Both the position numbers and the translations under genes were made by a program. Positions 51,770 through 60,203 of a stretch of DNA of 64,000 nt are shown here, one piece after another (position 1 is the stretch's first letter; each line of letters starts with the position of its first letter). The stretch covers positions 1,087,501-1,151,500 of the forward strand of contig NZ_CP009452.1 of NCBI RefSeq assembly GCF_001278035.1, in the 5' to 3' direction. The DNA comes from Sphingopyxis sp. 113P3. GTDB lineage: Bacteria; Pseudomonadota; Alphaproteobacteria; Sphingomonadales; Sphingomonadaceae. Under the pieces are notes generated by a model, which saw only the letters and a list, made by a program, of their open reading frames with translations, had not been told where the DNA came from and did not search any database.

Positions 51770-52130
51770 CAGCGAAAAATGGCGGTTGGAAGGTGAAAAC
51801 CATCGGTGCCTCCAGCACTGCCCAAAAACCCCATGGCTCCCCCGAGGCGGGGGTGGGCGGCGAGAACGACCGGAGAGGCCCGCGCAAGCGGGGGGCCGCA
51901 CCCGGAGGGGCGAAATGAAATGGAGCAGCTCGGCGAAGCCGGGCTTGCGGCGCGCCGTGGCGGGCCTAGCAGGGAGCGCCGACCAGACCCGCATCGAGGG
52001 AGGCACGAAAAATAAGCGCCGCCGCGCCAGCGGCGTCCGCTGGTGAGCGGGCGAAGCCCGCGCATCGCCGTGCGCGACGAAGCGGCCGAGCCCGCGAGGG
52101 ATCGACCGCTCGGCTTTGGTCGCTGCTGGA

Positions 52131-52994
52131 TCATGGCTGACGGGCGTGCATCCAGTCGGCCGCTGCCTGCGCCTTGCTCGCCGCGGTGAAGATCGCCCGC
52201 GGCTCGTCCTTGAGCAGTTGCAGCCAAGAGGCGATATAGGCCGCGTGATCGGGTCGCGGTTCGTGCGCGATCCCAAGATCGGCGAGCAGGAACGATGCGG
52301 TCAGTTCGGCGGTCGCTTCCTCCATGGCGAGCGCGTGCCTGGTCCACTTGGCGCTGAAATCCCGGTCAAGCCGATGGGCTGCGCCACTGGCATGAGCTGC
52401 CTCGTGAATATGGGTGGCGTAGAAGCCGTGGGCATCGTGGAAGGCGCTGAAATCCGGCATGTGAATGCGGTCTTCGGCGATATGATAATAGGCGCTGGCC
52501 GAGCCGTAGACAGTATCGATGCCGAGCGCGGCGATGAAGGCTTCGGCGGCGGCGAGGCGTTCGCTCTCAGGCAGGTCCGGCGCCGGTTCGGGCGCGTAGC
52601 CATCGACCTGATCGGCGTTGAACAGGCTGAACGCCTTGGCGAAAAGCCGTCGATGGTCGTCATCGCCGCCGGCGTCGTCACCCTTCGCGCGAAACTCCTT
52701 CCAGAGGACGCCGAGGCTGGCGTGCTCGCCCTTGCGGACCTGCGCGCCGAGCGCCTGCCACTGGCGATAGGTGCCCCAGACCCCGCTCGCGTAGCCGCTG
52801 CCATAGGCGGCCGCCCAGAGCGAGATCGTATTTATGCCGCGATAGGGCTTGCCGCTGGCGACGTTGGTCGGGCGGGTGACGTCGGCGCCAAAATGATGCC
52901 ACGGCATGCGCCAGGTGCCGGTGCCGGCTTCGATGGCGTCGACGATCGCTTGCGTGACGCGAGCGTAGACGTCTGAGCGTGGTGAGGCTGACAT
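52131..52994 (-). CDS. ArdC-like antirestriction protein (intact copy inside the element)
   Basis: 287 residues from ATG 52994. The N-terminal ssDNA-binding domain has SDVYARVTQAIVDAIEAGTG, then WRMPWHH and PYRGINTISLWAAAYG. The C-terminal zincin-like domain has HEAAH (197-201) and the conserved DHAAYIASWLQLLKDEPRAI end. ArdC proteins bind single-stranded DNA and protect incoming DNA from restriction. It is not closely similar to the split ardC around the element. Its leader has a strong hairpin (53015-53033) next to the GGAG site and an ACCCGTC block at 53074-53080. Confidence 0.9.
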   Translation of the reverse strand: MSASPRSDVYARVTQAIVDAIEAGTGTWRMPWHHFGADVTRPTNVASGKPYRGINTISLWAAAYGSGYASGVWGTYRQWQALGAQVRKGEHASLGVLWKEFRAKGDDAGGDDDHRRLFAKAFSLFNADQVDGYAPEPAPDLPESERLAAAEAFIAALGIDTVYGSASAYYHIAEDRIHMPDFSAFHDAHGFYATHIHEAAHASGAAHRLDRDFSAKWTRHALAMEEATAELTASFLLADLGIAHEPRPDHAAYIASWLQLLKDEPRAIFTAASKAQAAADWMHARQP

Positions 52995-53014
52995 GATATG
53001 TTCTCCGTTCTCGC

Positions 53015-53033
53015 GCCGGGGACCATCCCCGGC
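53015..53033 (-). promoter_or_regulatory. Leader hairpin before ardC
   Basis: GCCGGGGA/TCCCCGGC, 8-bp perfect stem with a 3-nt loop, about 8 nt upstream of the GAACGGAGAA ribosome site. It could be a translational control element or simply a start-proximal hairpin. Confidence 0.5.
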
Positions 53034-53163
53034 GGCGGAGGCCCGTTCGCGCCGGGCACAGGGGGGCTCGCGCACCCGTCAGGGCCGCAGCGAAGCGAAG
53101 GACGGCGAAGCCGTTGCGCGGGCGCGCCGACCGGCGCAGGACTCCGCCAACAGCCGGGGTGGT

Positions 53164-55326
53164 CTACGGCGCGGGAGGGTCGATCCCGGCAATCACCGCG
53201 GTCAGGCGATCAAGCTCGCGCTGGAGCGCCTGACGCTGGAGGTCGGAGATGCGCCGTTCGCGTAAGTGCGCCCGGGCATCGGCCGCCGCACGTTCCCAGG
53301 CCGGTCTGTGGCGGGCGGTGATGCAGGCGTTGGGACAGCGGGTCGGTTCGCACAGGGCGGTAAGCGGCTGCGCGGGATCGGGGGTCGTCACGCGCTTGAG
53401 GCAGAGCGCGGTCGCGGGATCGAAGAAGCAATCCGCGAGCGGGCCGACATGGAAGGTGCGCGCGACGCTGGCGAGCATGACGCGCAGGCGGGCGCGATCG
53501 GCGATCATGGCGGGCAATGGCCCGAGCGTGACGGCGGCATCGTCGAGCGTCCGCGCGATGCGCGGACCCGCCGGACCGCCGAGCGATGCGCCGCCCTGCC
53601 GCCGGTCGAAATAGTCCAGCAGATCGTCAATCTGACCGAGCCGACGCTGCGCCTCGACCTCGGCGCGAAACCCCGATGCGCTGGTCCCGGCATAGCCTTC
53701 GAACGCGGCGACCGAGGCGTGCTTGTACTGGATCATGCCGGCGATGGTGCCGAACGGACGGTTGGCGATGTGCCACGCGATGGTGCGCCGGAACTGCCTC
53801 GTCGTGATGCGCCATGGGTTGCCATCGGGACCGGGCGGGATGACCGGCTCATCGGAGCTGCCGAAGGCGGTGTTGAGGTGATCGCGGAAGGTGTTGAGCT
53901 GGCGCACCACCTCACTCGACAGATGCGTCTTGCTGACAGCGCGGGGACGAAGCACCGGCCAGAGCGTATCGCTGCCGCTGGCGCGCGCCGCTCCTGCCGA
54001 CAGACGTTCGAGCACCGCGATCGCGTCTGCGACCGGTTCGATCGTCACCCAGCTCGCCGCCTCGCCCGCGGCGGCGCGGCGCTTGTAGATGGTCGATCGG
54101 ATGCGATGCCGTTCGATCAGGCCGTCCTCGCTGCGCGCGATCGAGAGACATCCGCGCCGCATCGCCTGCACCTCGCAGTCGCGCATGCCGGTCAGATAGG
54201 CGCACACGATATAGGCGGCGGCCTGGAGCATCCGTTCCTCGTGTGCGAGAGTCTTCGCGTCGAAGCGCTCGCGCCATGGCCGACCGCTATCGGGATCGAT
54301 CGAGATCGGCGTGTCCATGCCGCCGACCTCCACCCCCAGCTCGGCCGCCACTGCATCGATCAACCTCGCTTCGCCGCCGGTCAGCATGAGATGCGCTCCG
54401 GGCTCGGCCTGCGCGTCGATCCCGGCATGGAGATGCAGGAGATGGGCGTTGATCGGTGGGGTCACGGTGCCGGTGCCCGGATCGACGCGCAGCTTGCCGT
54501 TATGAGCGGTGGCCCAGATCGGTGCGCCGCGCCCCTCGCGGCGTCGGCGATCGAAATAGGCCTTCAGGCGGGTGCGGCGACGTTGCCGGCGATCAGCGTC
54601 CGAAAGGCCGGCGTCGGCGGTGACAAGGCGGTCCCGGCGCGCTTCGAGCCGATCAAGCTCGCGGCGGGCGGCGAGAATATCGTCAGCGAACATGGTGACG
54701 TAGCGCAACGACCAGGCGAGCAGCGCGGCGATGACCTCTTCCGGGAAGCGCGGCGTGCGGTTCTCCCGGACATGGCGGTAGCCCGCAACGCGGGCGGGCG
54801 CCTGTCCGGCCCAGGGCTCGAATGCAAGGCCTGCGCCAGCGAGGTGGTCACGATAGTAATAGAGATCGGAGACCACTTCGAGGAGGTGACCGACGATGAC
54901 GGGTCGTCGGGCAGGATCGTCACGAAGATGACGGGCATAGGCATCGACCAATGGCTGATCGATACAGGAAACGTCGAGCCGTCCGAGCCGCTCACGGGCG
55001 AAGGCGAAGAACCGGCGAGCACGGTTGAATACCTGGCGGATACAGGCGGGTGGTAACTTCGTTCGATAGCCGGGAAGATCGACGTTGAGGCGCGCGTAGA
55101 GATAGGCACGCATCGCTGCCTGGACATCGGCATGTTCAAGCACGTCGAAATGCACGGTGACGTGGCAGCGCCGGGCGTTCTCGCGGAAGACGGCGGGACC
55201 AAGATCCCAGCTTGGGTCGCCAACGCGCGATAGCTCCTCACGGATATGGCCTTCCTTGAGCGGCGCGCTCGCCAGCACGGGGCGATCGTCGAAGGCGGGC
55301 GCCTGGGCATGGGCGGGCATGGTCAT
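53164..55326 (-). CDS. Tyrosine recombinase, third of the trio
   Basis: 720 residues from ATG 55326, overlapping the second recombinase stop (ATGA). A large N-terminal part is followed by a catalytic domain with YLTGMRDCEVQAMRR (Arg I), TTRQFRRTIAWHIANRPFGT (Arg II in QFRR in place of HxxR), YKHAS and the candidate nucleophile in FEGYAG. A C-terminal tail has CFFDPATALCLKR and CPNACITARHRPAWERA, with paired Cys that could bind metal. It is longer than typical phage-type integrases and probably acts together with the two recombinases before it. Confidence 0.85.
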   Translation of the reverse strand: MTMPAHAQAPAFDDRPVLASAPLKEGHIREELSRVGDPSWDLGPAVFRENARRCHVTVHFDVLEHADVQAAMRAYLYARLNVDLPGYRTKLPPACIRQVFNRARRFFAFARERLGRLDVSCIDQPLVDAYARHLRDDPARRPVIVGHLLEVVSDLYYYRDHLAGAGLAFEPWAGQAPARVAGYRHVRENRTPRFPEEVIAALLAWSLRYVTMFADDILAARRELDRLEARRDRLVTADAGLSDADRRQRRRTRLKAYFDRRRREGRGAPIWATAHNGKLRVDPGTGTVTPPINAHLLHLHAGIDAQAEPGAHLMLTGGEARLIDAVAAELGVEVGGMDTPISIDPDSGRPWRERFDAKTLAHEERMLQAAAYIVCAYLTGMRDCEVQAMRRGCLSIARSEDGLIERHRIRSTIYKRRAAAGEAASWVTIEPVADAIAVLERLSAGAARASGSDTLWPVLRPRAVSKTHLSSEVVRQLNTFRDHLNTAFGSSDEPVIPPGPDGNPWRITTRQFRRTIAWHIANRPFGTIAGMIQYKHASVAAFEGYAGTSASGFRAEVEAQRRLGQIDDLLDYFDRRQGGASLGGPAGPRIARTLDDAAVTLGPLPAMIADRARLRVMLASVARTFHVGPLADCFFDPATALCLKRVTTPDPAQPLTALCEPTRCPNACITARHRPAWERAAADARAHLRERRISDLQRQALQRELDRLTAVIAGIDPPAP

Positions 55327-57110
55327 GCGCGGACCTCCGGCGGCAGATAAAGCCGCTCGCTCTCCATCTGCCGGCGCGCATCGGCGATGACGGCATCGGT
55401 GAAGGCCGGCACGATCTGGGCTGTGATGCGAGCATGGACGCGGCCGAACTTGGCTGCCCAATCGGTCGCGGGCAGGCTCAGCCGCTGCTCTTCGACGAAT
55501 GCGAGGAAGGCGAGGATCGCGGGGAGCTTGCGCACGGTTATGACGGCGTTGGGACAATCAAGGCAGCCCCAGAAGGGCTGCGCGCAGGGTGATCCGGCCT
55601 CGGCGAAGGGACTGTTGTGGAAGCCAGCGCAGGCGGCGAGCCAGACATCCTGTTCGCCGTCGAGCAACGGACTCACGGTATCGGGCGGCATCAGCGGCGC
55701 GGCCTGTTCGGGTGCTTCGCGCAGCGCCTGCTCGGCGGTGGGCGGAAGCACGGTCGGCATCGCGGCGGCGACCGCCGCGCGAAACGCATCGGCGACGGCC
55801 GTCTCGTGCAGGGGCCGGAGCGACGGCAGATCGGCATAGTGGCGCGCCGCCACCTCGCGCGAGTGGCCGACCGCGAAGCGCGTCATATGCCCCTCGGTCT
55901 TGGTGTACCACAGCGCCTTGTGGGTCTTGCGGAGCCGCGAAAGCAGCAGGTGGAGGGGCTTGCCGTCGTCATCGACAACATCGTGCCGAGCTACCCAGGC
56001 ATCGATCCGTTCCGTCGGGTGGCGGATACCTGCCCGCAGGCCGCCAGCGTTGTGATAAACCCAAAGACGATCATCGTTCAGATGCTTGCGGGTAGTCGCC
56101 GTGACCTCGATCAGGCGGCGGATAAGACCGCCGGGCGTGCCGCTACCGCCATCGCGGACCCGCATGCCCTTGTGCTCGGCGCCGCGGGCGCGGCGCTTCA
56201 GATAGCGCAGCTCCACCGTGCCGGCATGCGGGTTGGCGAGACAATCTATGGTCAGGGCCTTCAAGCACTCGGGCTCGAGGCCGGTATCGAGCGTGAGCAG
56301 CACGAGCAGTGCCGGCAGGTCGCTCGCGAGCAGATGGTGCCGGCCATGCAGGTCATCGACCAGTGTGCTGATCGGCAGGCCGCGCCGCAAGCGCATGAAA
56401 TAGAGGCTCTTCAGCGCCGGATGGTCTGCAACGATGAAGCCCTGCCGCGCGATGATCGCTTCGACATCGGCGCGCGCCCTGGCGATGACCGGGTCGCCTT
56501 CATCGGTGCGGTCGTCGGCGCCGAGACGGCGGAACATCGCTTCGACATCGGTCCTCGCGGCGTCGCGCAACGCGCGGGCGACGAAGGGGCTATAAGCATC
56601 GCGCGGGGTCGAGCGGCCCGCCGATGTGGCCAGCGTGTAGCGCAGCCGCTCATGCAGGTCGGGCGCGATCCGATCGGGCCGGTCTGCATCGATCGCGCGC
56701 AATGTGTTGACGATCTTGCCGACCGATATGTGCCGATGGATCGCGCCCATCCCGCGCTGTTCGAGCGCGGAGGCGAACCCATCGATATGGACTGCGCGCA
56801 GGTCGCTGACGCCGGTTACCTCCGGTGCACCATCGCCAAGCCAGGCGAAGAAGTGACGATAGACCTGCACATACTGCTTGATGACGCTGGCCACACCGAT
56901 GGGGCCGCCGAGCGCTGCTGATCGACGCAGTGCGCCGGCGAAGGCGATAGCGAGCGGGCGAGGATCAAGCCCGGTCATATCGATCAGGACCGTTCCGCCA
57001 TGCCGCGCCTCGATGGTGAACTTGAGGCCGAGCACGGGATCGGGCTGCACGGGCTCCGGCGTGATAGGCGAGAAGGCAACGGGCCTGCCCTTGCGGGGAC
57101 GCCCGCTCAT
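55323..57110 (-). CDS. Tyrosine recombinase, second of the trio
   Basis: 595 residues from ATG 57110, overlapping the first recombinase stop (ATGA). The catalytic domain is recognisable (LLTLDTGLEPECLKALTIDC, then RLRKTHKALWYT and FAVGHSREVAARHYADLP). The first catalytic Arg position, usually TGLRxxE, reads TGLEPE, so Arg I appears replaced. The Tyr in HYAD is kept. The C-terminal tail contains CAGFHNSPF and WGCLDCPNAVITVRKLP. This resembles TnpB of Tn554-type elements. A longer open frame to 57755 is shadow of the first recombinase. Confidence 0.85.
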   Translation of the reverse strand: MSGRPRKGRPVAFSPITPEPVQPDPVLGLKFTIEARHGGTVLIDMTGLDPRPLAIAFAGALRRSAALGGPIGVASVIKQYVQVYRHFFAWLGDGAPEVTGVSDLRAVHIDGFASALEQRGMGAIHRHISVGKIVNTLRAIDADRPDRIAPDLHERLRYTLATSAGRSTPRDAYSPFVARALRDAARTDVEAMFRRLGADDRTDEGDPVIARARADVEAIIARQGFIVADHPALKSLYFMRLRRGLPISTLVDDLHGRHHLLASDLPALLVLLTLDTGLEPECLKALTIDCLANPHAGTVELRYLKRRARGAEHKGMRVRDGGSGTPGGLIRRLIEVTATTRKHLNDDRLWVYHNAGGLRAGIRHPTERIDAWVARHDVVDDDGKPLHLLLSRLRKTHKALWYTKTEGHMTRFAVGHSREVAARHYADLPSLRPLHETAVADAFRAAVAAAMPTVLPPTAEQALREAPEQAAPLMPPDTVSPLLDGEQDVWLAACAGFHNSPFAEAGSPCAQPFWGCLDCPNAVITVRKLPAILAFLAFVEEQRLSLPATDWAAKFGRVHARITAQIVPAFTDAVIADARRQMESERLYLPPEVRA

Positions 57111-58456
57111 ATGCCCTGCGGTCCCGGCAACAGCGCGAGCAGCTCCTCGACCGCCGCATCCACCGTATCGGCGCGGGTCGCGATATGATCGAGATAGATA
57201 TAGGTGGTGGTGAGGCTCGCATGGCCGAGCAGGCGTTGCACCTGTTGCAGCGGGTCGCCAAGGATCAGCCGGTAGCTCTCCACCGGCCCCGCCGGCAATG
57301 CGGCTTCGCGCAGCCGCTGCTGGATCAGCAAGGCGAGCATATGGACCGCGAATGTGTGGCGAAGCTGGTGCGGGCTGATCGACAGCGGGAAGCCGTTCTC
57401 CTCGCACCGCTTGCAGGCGCGGGTGAAGATCACCTCCCACGAGTTGGGGCGGACAGGCTGCCCGACCTCGGTCAGCCACAGCGCCGCCGGCTCGCGGGGC
57501 GGTCCATCCTCGTCGTACAGGATAAGGCGGCATCGTTCCTCCGGAGTGCAGACATCGCGCATGCGGTCGAGACCGGCGCGGGTGACAGGGATCGGTCGCT
57601 CGAAACTGGCCGCGCCATCGCGCGCGGCGAACTTGGCCACGCCCGCTGCGCGCTCGACGGCGACATAGGCGGCGATCTGACGAAGCAGCCGGCGTGGGAC
57701 CAGAACGCTGCGTCCCCGGTCGCCCTTGGTGAGCGGCGGCGGGAGAGGCAGCCAAAGTTGTTGGGCATCACCGTCCGCGCGGTCGATCGCCGCGAGCTCG
57801 ACGGTGAGCAAGCCCGACGCCTCTTCGAGGCGCAGGCCGGTGGTGACGAGAAGATCCGCGAACAGCGCGTTGCGCAGCCCATTACGGTCGCGAGCGCCGG
57901 GGCGCTCCGTGCCGTCAGGGGTGAGCCCGCGCAGGCCGACCTCGCGGAAAATGCGGTAGTCGTCCATCGTGACGAACCGGACATCCGATCGCCTGGCGAC
58001 ACGTTCATAGGCATCGTTGCGCGCCGCGATCATGCCGCGACGGCCACCTTGCGCCGGTCGCCACACGGCGCGGCGGCTGAACGGCGCGTCGGCGATCAAC
58101 CCTTGCTGCTCGCCCCAACGGTAAAGGCGATCGAGGCTGGCGACGGCGCGGTTCCAGCTTGCCGCCGTTATCCGGTGATCGGCATCGTCGCGGCGTCGCT
58201 CACGATGATAGGCGTCGACATCGTCGCGGGTCGCAGCCCACACGGTCTTGCCGCAGGCATCGAGAAAACGAAGCCAGACTACGACATCATAGGCGTAGGC
58301 GCGAAGCGAGTGCCGCGAGCGGACGCCCGACAGCGGCAGGTCGAGAAAGAAGCGATCCAGATCGGGATCGTAGAGCGCGTCGTCGCGCTGGATCAGCGGC
58401 ACATGCGCATCGAGGCCCCTGGCCTCGCGACGCTCGCAAACAGTAATGATCGACAC
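57107..58456 (-). CDS. Tyrosine recombinase, first of the trio
   Basis: 449 residues from GTG 58456. An N-terminal SAM-like core-binding domain (HSLRAYAYDVVVWLRFLDAC, then ITAASWNRAVASLDRLYRW) is followed by a full catalytic set: TTGLRLEEASGLL (Arg I), SPHQLRHTFAVHML (His-x-x-Arg) and LLGHASLTTTYIYLDH (His and Tyr). It is the most canonical enzyme of the trio and probably does strand cleavage. A purine-rich GGGGGGAGGG lies about 11 nt upstream. It starts about 200 nt from the right end of the element. Confidence 0.9.
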   Translation of the reverse strand: MSIITVCERREARGLDAHVPLIQRDDALYDPDLDRFFLDLPLSGVRSRHSLRAYAYDVVVWLRFLDACGKTVWAATRDDVDAYHRERRRDDADHRITAASWNRAVASLDRLYRWGEQQGLIADAPFSRRAVWRPAQGGRRGMIAARNDAYERVARRSDVRFVTMDDYRIFREVGLRGLTPDGTERPGARDRNGLRNALFADLLVTTGLRLEEASGLLTVELAAIDRADGDAQQLWLPLPPPLTKGDRGRSVLVPRRLLRQIAAYVAVERAAGVAKFAARDGAASFERPIPVTRAGLDRMRDVCTPEERCRLILYDEDGPPREPAALWLTEVGQPVRPNSWEVIFTRACKRCEENGFPLSISPHQLRHTFAVHMLALLIQQRLREAALPAGPVESYRLILGDPLQQVQRLLGHASLTTTYIYLDHIATRADTVDAAVEELLALLPGPQGI

Positions 58457-58531
58457 CGGCGCGAAGCCCTCCCCCCGGACCCCCCACCCGGAAGCTGACC
58501 TTCACACCGATGCGCGCTATGGCCCGGCAGC

Positions 58532-58583
58532 AATCAGGCTGGCCTCCGCCAGCTCTTGGGTCAGCGCTACGGCCAGCCTGATT
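58532..58583. repeat. 13-bp perfect inverted repeat near the element's right end
   Basis: AATCAGGCTGGCC (58532-58544) and GGCCAGCCTGATT (58571-58583) separated by 26 nt. It lies just upstream of the recombinase operon. GCAATCAG at its outer edge (58530-58537) also occurs in the target ardC right at the junction (58654-58661). It may be a recombinase binding site or an operator. Confidence 0.7.
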
Positions 58584-58638
58584 ACTGCCTACCGTGGGCG
58601 TCCATCGCCGACCTTACTGCAATGTTGCGGACGGCGCA

Positions 58639-58652
58639 GACTGTCCAGATAA
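58639..58652. repeat. Right terminal inverted repeat of the recombinase element
   Basis: GACTGTCCAGATAA. It pairs with the left end at 51756-51769 and abuts the interrupted ardC reading frame. Confidence 0.75.
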
Positions 58653-59390
58653 GGCAATCAGCTCCTCGAAGGCGTATTTCTTCGAGCCGAAGCCGCCGGT
58701 GAGGTCACGGCCGAGCCGGGAGGCATGGCCGGTCGCGTGCCCCAACTCGTGCAGGGCCGTGCGGTGCCAGTTGATCGGCTCGAAATACGCTTGGGGCGGC
58801 GGCACCTGCACAAAGTCGTGCGCCGGCATATAGAAGGCGCGGTCGCCGCCGATGCGGAAGTCGATGCCGGTCGCCCGGATCAGGGTCTCCACCCGCGGTT
58901 CGATGAGGCCGGGCGGAGGCGGTGGAGCCACAATGGCGACATCTTCTGGCAGCCCGTCGCATTGCGCCGCGTTGAACACCGTGAAGCGCTTGAGGAACGG
59001 GATCGCGGCGGCTTCCTCGCCAGTCTCGCGGGCGCGGCGCTTCTCGTCCTCCGGCGTGAAACGATCGGCATAGACGACGGTGGCGCCGTGCTCGCCGCGG
59101 CGGACATTGCCGCCAAGCGACAGGGCCTGGCGGAAGGTGAGCCAGCTCTGGCCGGGAAAGCCGTGCTGGATCACCGCGCCCCAGAGGATCAGCACGTTGA
59201 TCCCCGAATAGTGCCGGCCGGTCGCGGCGTTTCTCGGCATGGCGAGGGGCGCCTTGACCGAGGCCGATCCCCAGGGCTGGACCCAGGGGAAGCGGCCCGC
59301 CTCCAGCTCGGCGATGATCTTGCTGGTGATGTCGTCGTAAAGGTTCGTCCGGCCGGAGCCGGCACGCCCGTTGCGGTCGTTCCTGAACAT
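58653..59390 (-). pseudogene. 5' part of an ardC-like gene split by the recombinase element
   Basis: Residues 1-246 of an ArdC-like protein: TNLYDDITSKIIAELEAGRF, then ATGRHYSGINVLILWGAVIQ, HELGH (214-218) and KKYAFEELIA. It then runs into element sequence and stops at 58614 after 12 foreign residues. The zincin motif is kept, but the last ~70 residues lie at 51537-51749. The truncated 258-residue product keeps the ssDNA-binding domain and the HELGH site and could still be made. It carries leader copy 3. Confidence 0.85.
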
Positions 59391-59397
59391 CGCGGTT

Positions 59398-59472
59398 CTC
59401 CGCGACGGGCGCCGGAGACCTCTTCTCCAGCCCTCAACCCGTCACGGAAACCCCGTCCGCACTCTCACTCTC
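59398..59472 (-). promoter_or_regulatory. Conserved 5' leader motif, copy 3 (split ardC)
   Basis: Minus-strand order: GAGAGTGAGAG (59462-59472), GTGACGGGTTGAG (GACGGGT at 59437-59443), CGCCCGTCGCGGAG (59398-59411), then ATG 59390. Layout and spacing match the parB leader (18 nt between the first two blocks in both). Confidence 0.65.
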
Positions 59473-59562
59473 CAGGGGGCGTTGCGGGGTTCTCCCCGCA
59501 GAAGGGGTCGGCCGAGACCCTGGCTCGGCCGCAGGGGAAGGCTTTCCCCTATCCGGGCTTCC

Positions 59563-59599
59563 TTGAAAACTGTCAGAAACTCGCGTATATTTCCGACAG
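59563..59599 (+). promoter_or_regulatory. Promoter and operator of the abiE-type operon
   Basis: TTGAAA (59563-59568), 17-nt spacer, TATATT (59586-59591). An inverted repeat CTGTCAGAAA (59570-59579) / TTTCCGACAG (59590-59599), 9 of 10 matching, covers the spacer and -10. This is what an autorepressing AbiEi-type antitoxin would bind. Confidence 0.7.
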
Positions 59600-59609
59600 G
59601 AGAAAGACG

Positions 59610-60203
59610 ATGACACGGCTGACCGAACAGATTCTGGCCCATGCGACGGGACTGCCCGAAGGCGTCCCCGTGTCCGCCAAGGGCCTGCTCCACCTCGGAA
59701 ACCGGGCGGCCGTGGATCAGGCATTGTCGCGCCTGTCGGAGCGTGGGCAGCTCATCCGCGCCGGTCGTGGCGTCTATCTGCGTCCCATCGCCAGCCGGTT
59801 CGGCACGCGCGCACCTTCGGTCGAGCAGGCTGTCGAGGCCCTTGCGACCCAAAAGGGGGAGATCATCGTCTCGAACGGCGCCGCCGCGGCGAACGCCCTT
59901 GGCTTGACGACGCAGGTGCCTGTCCGCTCGGTCTATCTGACCTCGGGGCGCAGCCGAAAGATGCACCTTGGCAAGCAGGTCGTGGAATTGCGGCACGCGC
60001 CGCGCTGGCAACTGGCCCTGGCCAACCGCCCGGCGGGGGAGGCCGTGCGGGCGCTGGCCTGGCTCGGCCCCGAAAGGGCGGAGGCCGCGCTCACGACATT
60101 GAAGCGGAAGATGCCGCCCGGCGTGTTCGGCGAACTGGTCGCCGCCGCGCCGCAGCTTCCGACGTGGCTCGCGCAGAGCGTGGGAAGGGTGGCGTATGGC
60201 TGA
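59610..60203 (+). CDS. AbiEi-type antitoxin / DUF6088 transcriptional regulator
   Basis: 197 residues from ATG 59610 (site AGGAG). An N-terminal winged helix (LLHLGNRAAVDQALSRLSER, then GQLIRAGRGVYLRP) is followed by the AbiEi C-terminal domain (IIVSNGAAAANALGLTTQVP, then SRKMHLGKQVVELRHAPRWQ). AbiEi antitoxins repress their own operon through inverted repeats, and such a repeat overlaps the promoter here. It overlaps the toxin gene by 8 nt. Confidence 0.9.
   Translation: MTRLTEQILAHATGLPEGVPVSAKGLLHLGNRAAVDQALSRLSERGQLIRAGRGVYLRPIASRFGTRAPSVEQAVEALATQKGEIIVSNGAAAANALGLTTQVPVRSVYLTSGRSRKMHLGKQVVELRHAPRWQLALANRPAGEAVRALAWLGPERAEAALTTLKRKMPPGVFGELVAAAPQLPTWLAQSVGRVAYG

Larger units (their letters stand above)
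51753..58652. mobile_element. Nested ~6.9-kb element with three tyrosine recombinases and an ardC
   Basis: Bounded by imperfect 14-bp inverted ends, ATATCCTGACAGTC (51756-51769) and GACTGTCCAGATAA (58639-58652), 11 of 14 matching. A GGC occurs at both host junctions (51750-51752, 58653-58655). It interrupts an ardC gene, which is restored in frame when the element and one GGC are removed. Contents: a three-recombinase operon (53164-58456), a complete ardC (52131-52994), and 51753-52130, a GC-rich stretch in which I see no gene. The organisation recalls RIT elements and Tn554, but the recombinases are longer than in RIT. Confidence 0.82.
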
